Source of the DNA: Methylophilaceae bacterium UBA7525
GTDB lineage: Bacteria; Pseudomonadota; Gammaproteobacteria; Burkholderiales; Methylophilaceae
NCBI GenBank assembly: GCA_002479405.1
Contig: DLMX01000116.1
Location: 1 to 6,462 of the forward strand
Reading direction: 5' to 3'
Length of the DNA stretch: 6,462 bases
The position numbers and the translations under genes are program-made. Each line of letters begins with the position of its first letter. Within the stretch, counting starts at the first letter, position 1. This document shows positions 5,866 through 6,462 of this stretch, piece after piece. Under the pieces are notes generated by a model. The model saw nothing but the letters and a program-made list of their open reading frames with translations, searched no databases and had not been told where the DNA came from.

Positions 5866-5945
5866 GTATTTATCAGAAATTGAAATCAAGTCCACAAGCA
5901 ATGATCGAGATGCCCGACGCCGGCACCGTTTTCAAGGGGGAATAA
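5859..5945 (+). CDS. Possible 28-residue leader ORF
   Basis: The ORF starts at ATG 5859 and ends with TAA at 5943-5945, two bases before the ATG of the regulator gene. The regulator's ribosome site (AAGGGGG) lies within its last codons, so the two could be translationally coupled. The second half (codons 16-28, IEMPDAGTVFKGE) has mostly G/C third positions like the real genes here, while the first half is AT-rich like the spacer. No Shine-Dalgarno precedes 5859, and the candidate promoter would start transcription after this ATG; an internal start at 5901 is possible. I recognise no homologue. Confidence 0.25.
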   Translation: MNRIYQKLKSSPQAMIEMPDAGTVFKGE

Positions 5946-5947
5946 AG

Positions 5948-6462
5948 ATGAAAAATGCTATGTCCAAATATAAAGATGCCTACCCGATTCGTACCGTATC
6001 CGCTCTCACCGGCATTAATCCGATCACTTTGAGAACCTGGGAGCGACGCTACCACCTGATAGAACCGGTGCGCACGCCCAAGGGCCACCGCCTGTATACC
6101 AAAGAACACATTTCGATGCTGAGCCGCGTCGTTGAACTACTGGATCGGGGCATCCCCATCAGCCGCATCACTTACTCTGCCATCGCCGAAGATAACACCA
6201 GTGCCGTGACGCATGAACAGATGTTCTGGCAGCGAATGATAGACCGAATGATCAAGGCCATCGGCAAATTCGATGAATCCGTGGTGGAAAGCGCCTACAG
6301 CGAAGCGATGTCACTCTACCCGATCGAGACCGTGACAAAGAAATTGCTGCTGCCCATGCTGGAAAAACTAGGGCAGCGTTGGGAGTCCGGCGAAGGCACA
6401 GTGGCCGAGGAGCATTTCTTCGGCGTGTACCTCCGCAACAAGTTGGGCGCCCGCTTCCATCG
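5948..6462 (+). CDS. MerR-family regulator, CarH/LitR-like B12 photoreceptor type (partial, 3' end outside window)
   Basis: The first 171 residues are present and the gene runs off the window. Residues about 11-80 are a MerR winged helix: PIRTVSALTGI, then LRTWERRYHLIEPVRTPKGHR, then YTKEHISML. Residues about 90-171 match the four-helix bundle that precedes the cobalamin domain in CarH/LitR/CarA proteins. Trp145-x9-Glu155-His156 reproduces the W-x9-EH signature that packs against the upper face of adenosylcobalamin and is linked to light sensing. In the dark, CarH-type tetramers with adenosylcobalamin repress; light breaks the Co-C bond and frees the DNA. The Rossmann B12 domain with its lower-ligand His would lie beyond 6462, so B12 binding cannot be confirmed. 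AAGGGGG (5934-5940) precedes ATG 5948 by 7 nt; ATG 5960 is less well placed. The gene is divergent from the PQQ-like lipoprotein. Confidence 0.85.
   Translation, partial: MKNAMSKYKDAYPIRTVSALTGINPITLRTWERRYHLIEPVRTPKGHRLYTKEHISMLSRVVELLDRGIPISRITYSAIAEDNTSAVTHEQMFWQRMIDRMIKAIGKFDESVVESAYSEAMSLYPIETVTKKLLLPMLEKLGQRWESGEGTVAEEHFFGVYLRNKLGARFH

Larger units (their letters stand above)
5538..5947. other. 410-nt divergent intergenic region
   Basis: This region separates the start of the PQQ-like lipoprotein (minus) from the MerR/CarH-like gene (plus) and must hold both promoters. The part at about 5738-5890 is strikingly AT-rich compared with the flanking genes. It contains the 11-bp-phased TGAAT repeats, a candidate plus-strand promoter and a small ORF, described separately. 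Two small symmetric sites are also present: ATGCA-TACGGAT-TGCAT at 5651-5667 and the palindrome TTGCCGGCAA at 5724-5733. Their role is unknown. No tRNA, terminator or longer conserved ORF was seen here. Confidence 0.7.

Noticed and set aside
5873..6109. Minus-strand ORF opposite the start of the MerR/CarH-like gene
   Set aside because: Antisense to a clear MerR DNA-binding domain and without a ribosome site or recognised domain.

Overview
The window reads as chromosome of a Gram-negative bacterium, most likely a betaproteobacterium (Nitrosomonadales/Gallionellaceae-like is my guess; a homology search was not possible). The grounds are GC-rich coding sequence with strong G/C at third codon positions, an outer-membrane phospholipase A with the N-terminal extra domain I associate with betaproteobacterial homologues, and a periplasmic PQQ-type beta-propeller lipoprotein.

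Left part (1-2400, + strand): a compact arsenic operon, arsR - arsI - acr3 - arsC. ArsR is the cysteine-tailed thiol sensor. ArsI is a Fe(II)-dependent C-As lyase that demethylates trivalent methylarsenicals to As(III). ArsC is a low-molecular-weight-phosphatase-type arsenate reductase. Acr3 exports the As(III) made by both enzymes. Genes 2-4 are chained by 4-nt overlaps (ATGA, TTGA), and arsC begins with TTG. The promoter lies at 20-52 with an imperfect palindrome as likely ArsR operator, and the transcript may be nearly leaderless.

Middle part (2416-5537, - strand): a phospholipase A1 gene (pldA) that converges on arsC with a 15-nt gap and is split by a one-base frameshift near 3247-3249. 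Upstream on the same strand lies a 597-residue PQQ-dehydrogenase-like lipoprotein. Its fold signatures are intact, but the two acidic residues that normally coordinate the metal and serve as catalytic base both appear to be glycine.

Right part (5538-6462): a 410-nt, partly very AT-rich divergent intergenic region. It carries TGAAT-centred repeats phased on an 11-bp grid and a possible 28-codon leader ORF. It is followed by the start of a MerR-type regulator with the W-x9-EH signature of CarH/LitR adenosylcobalamin photoreceptors, cut off by the window edge. The layout suggests, but does not prove, that the B12/light-type regulator controls the divergent promoter region and perhaps the PQQ-like lipoprotein.

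No tRNA, rRNA, CRISPR array, insertion sequence or att site was seen.
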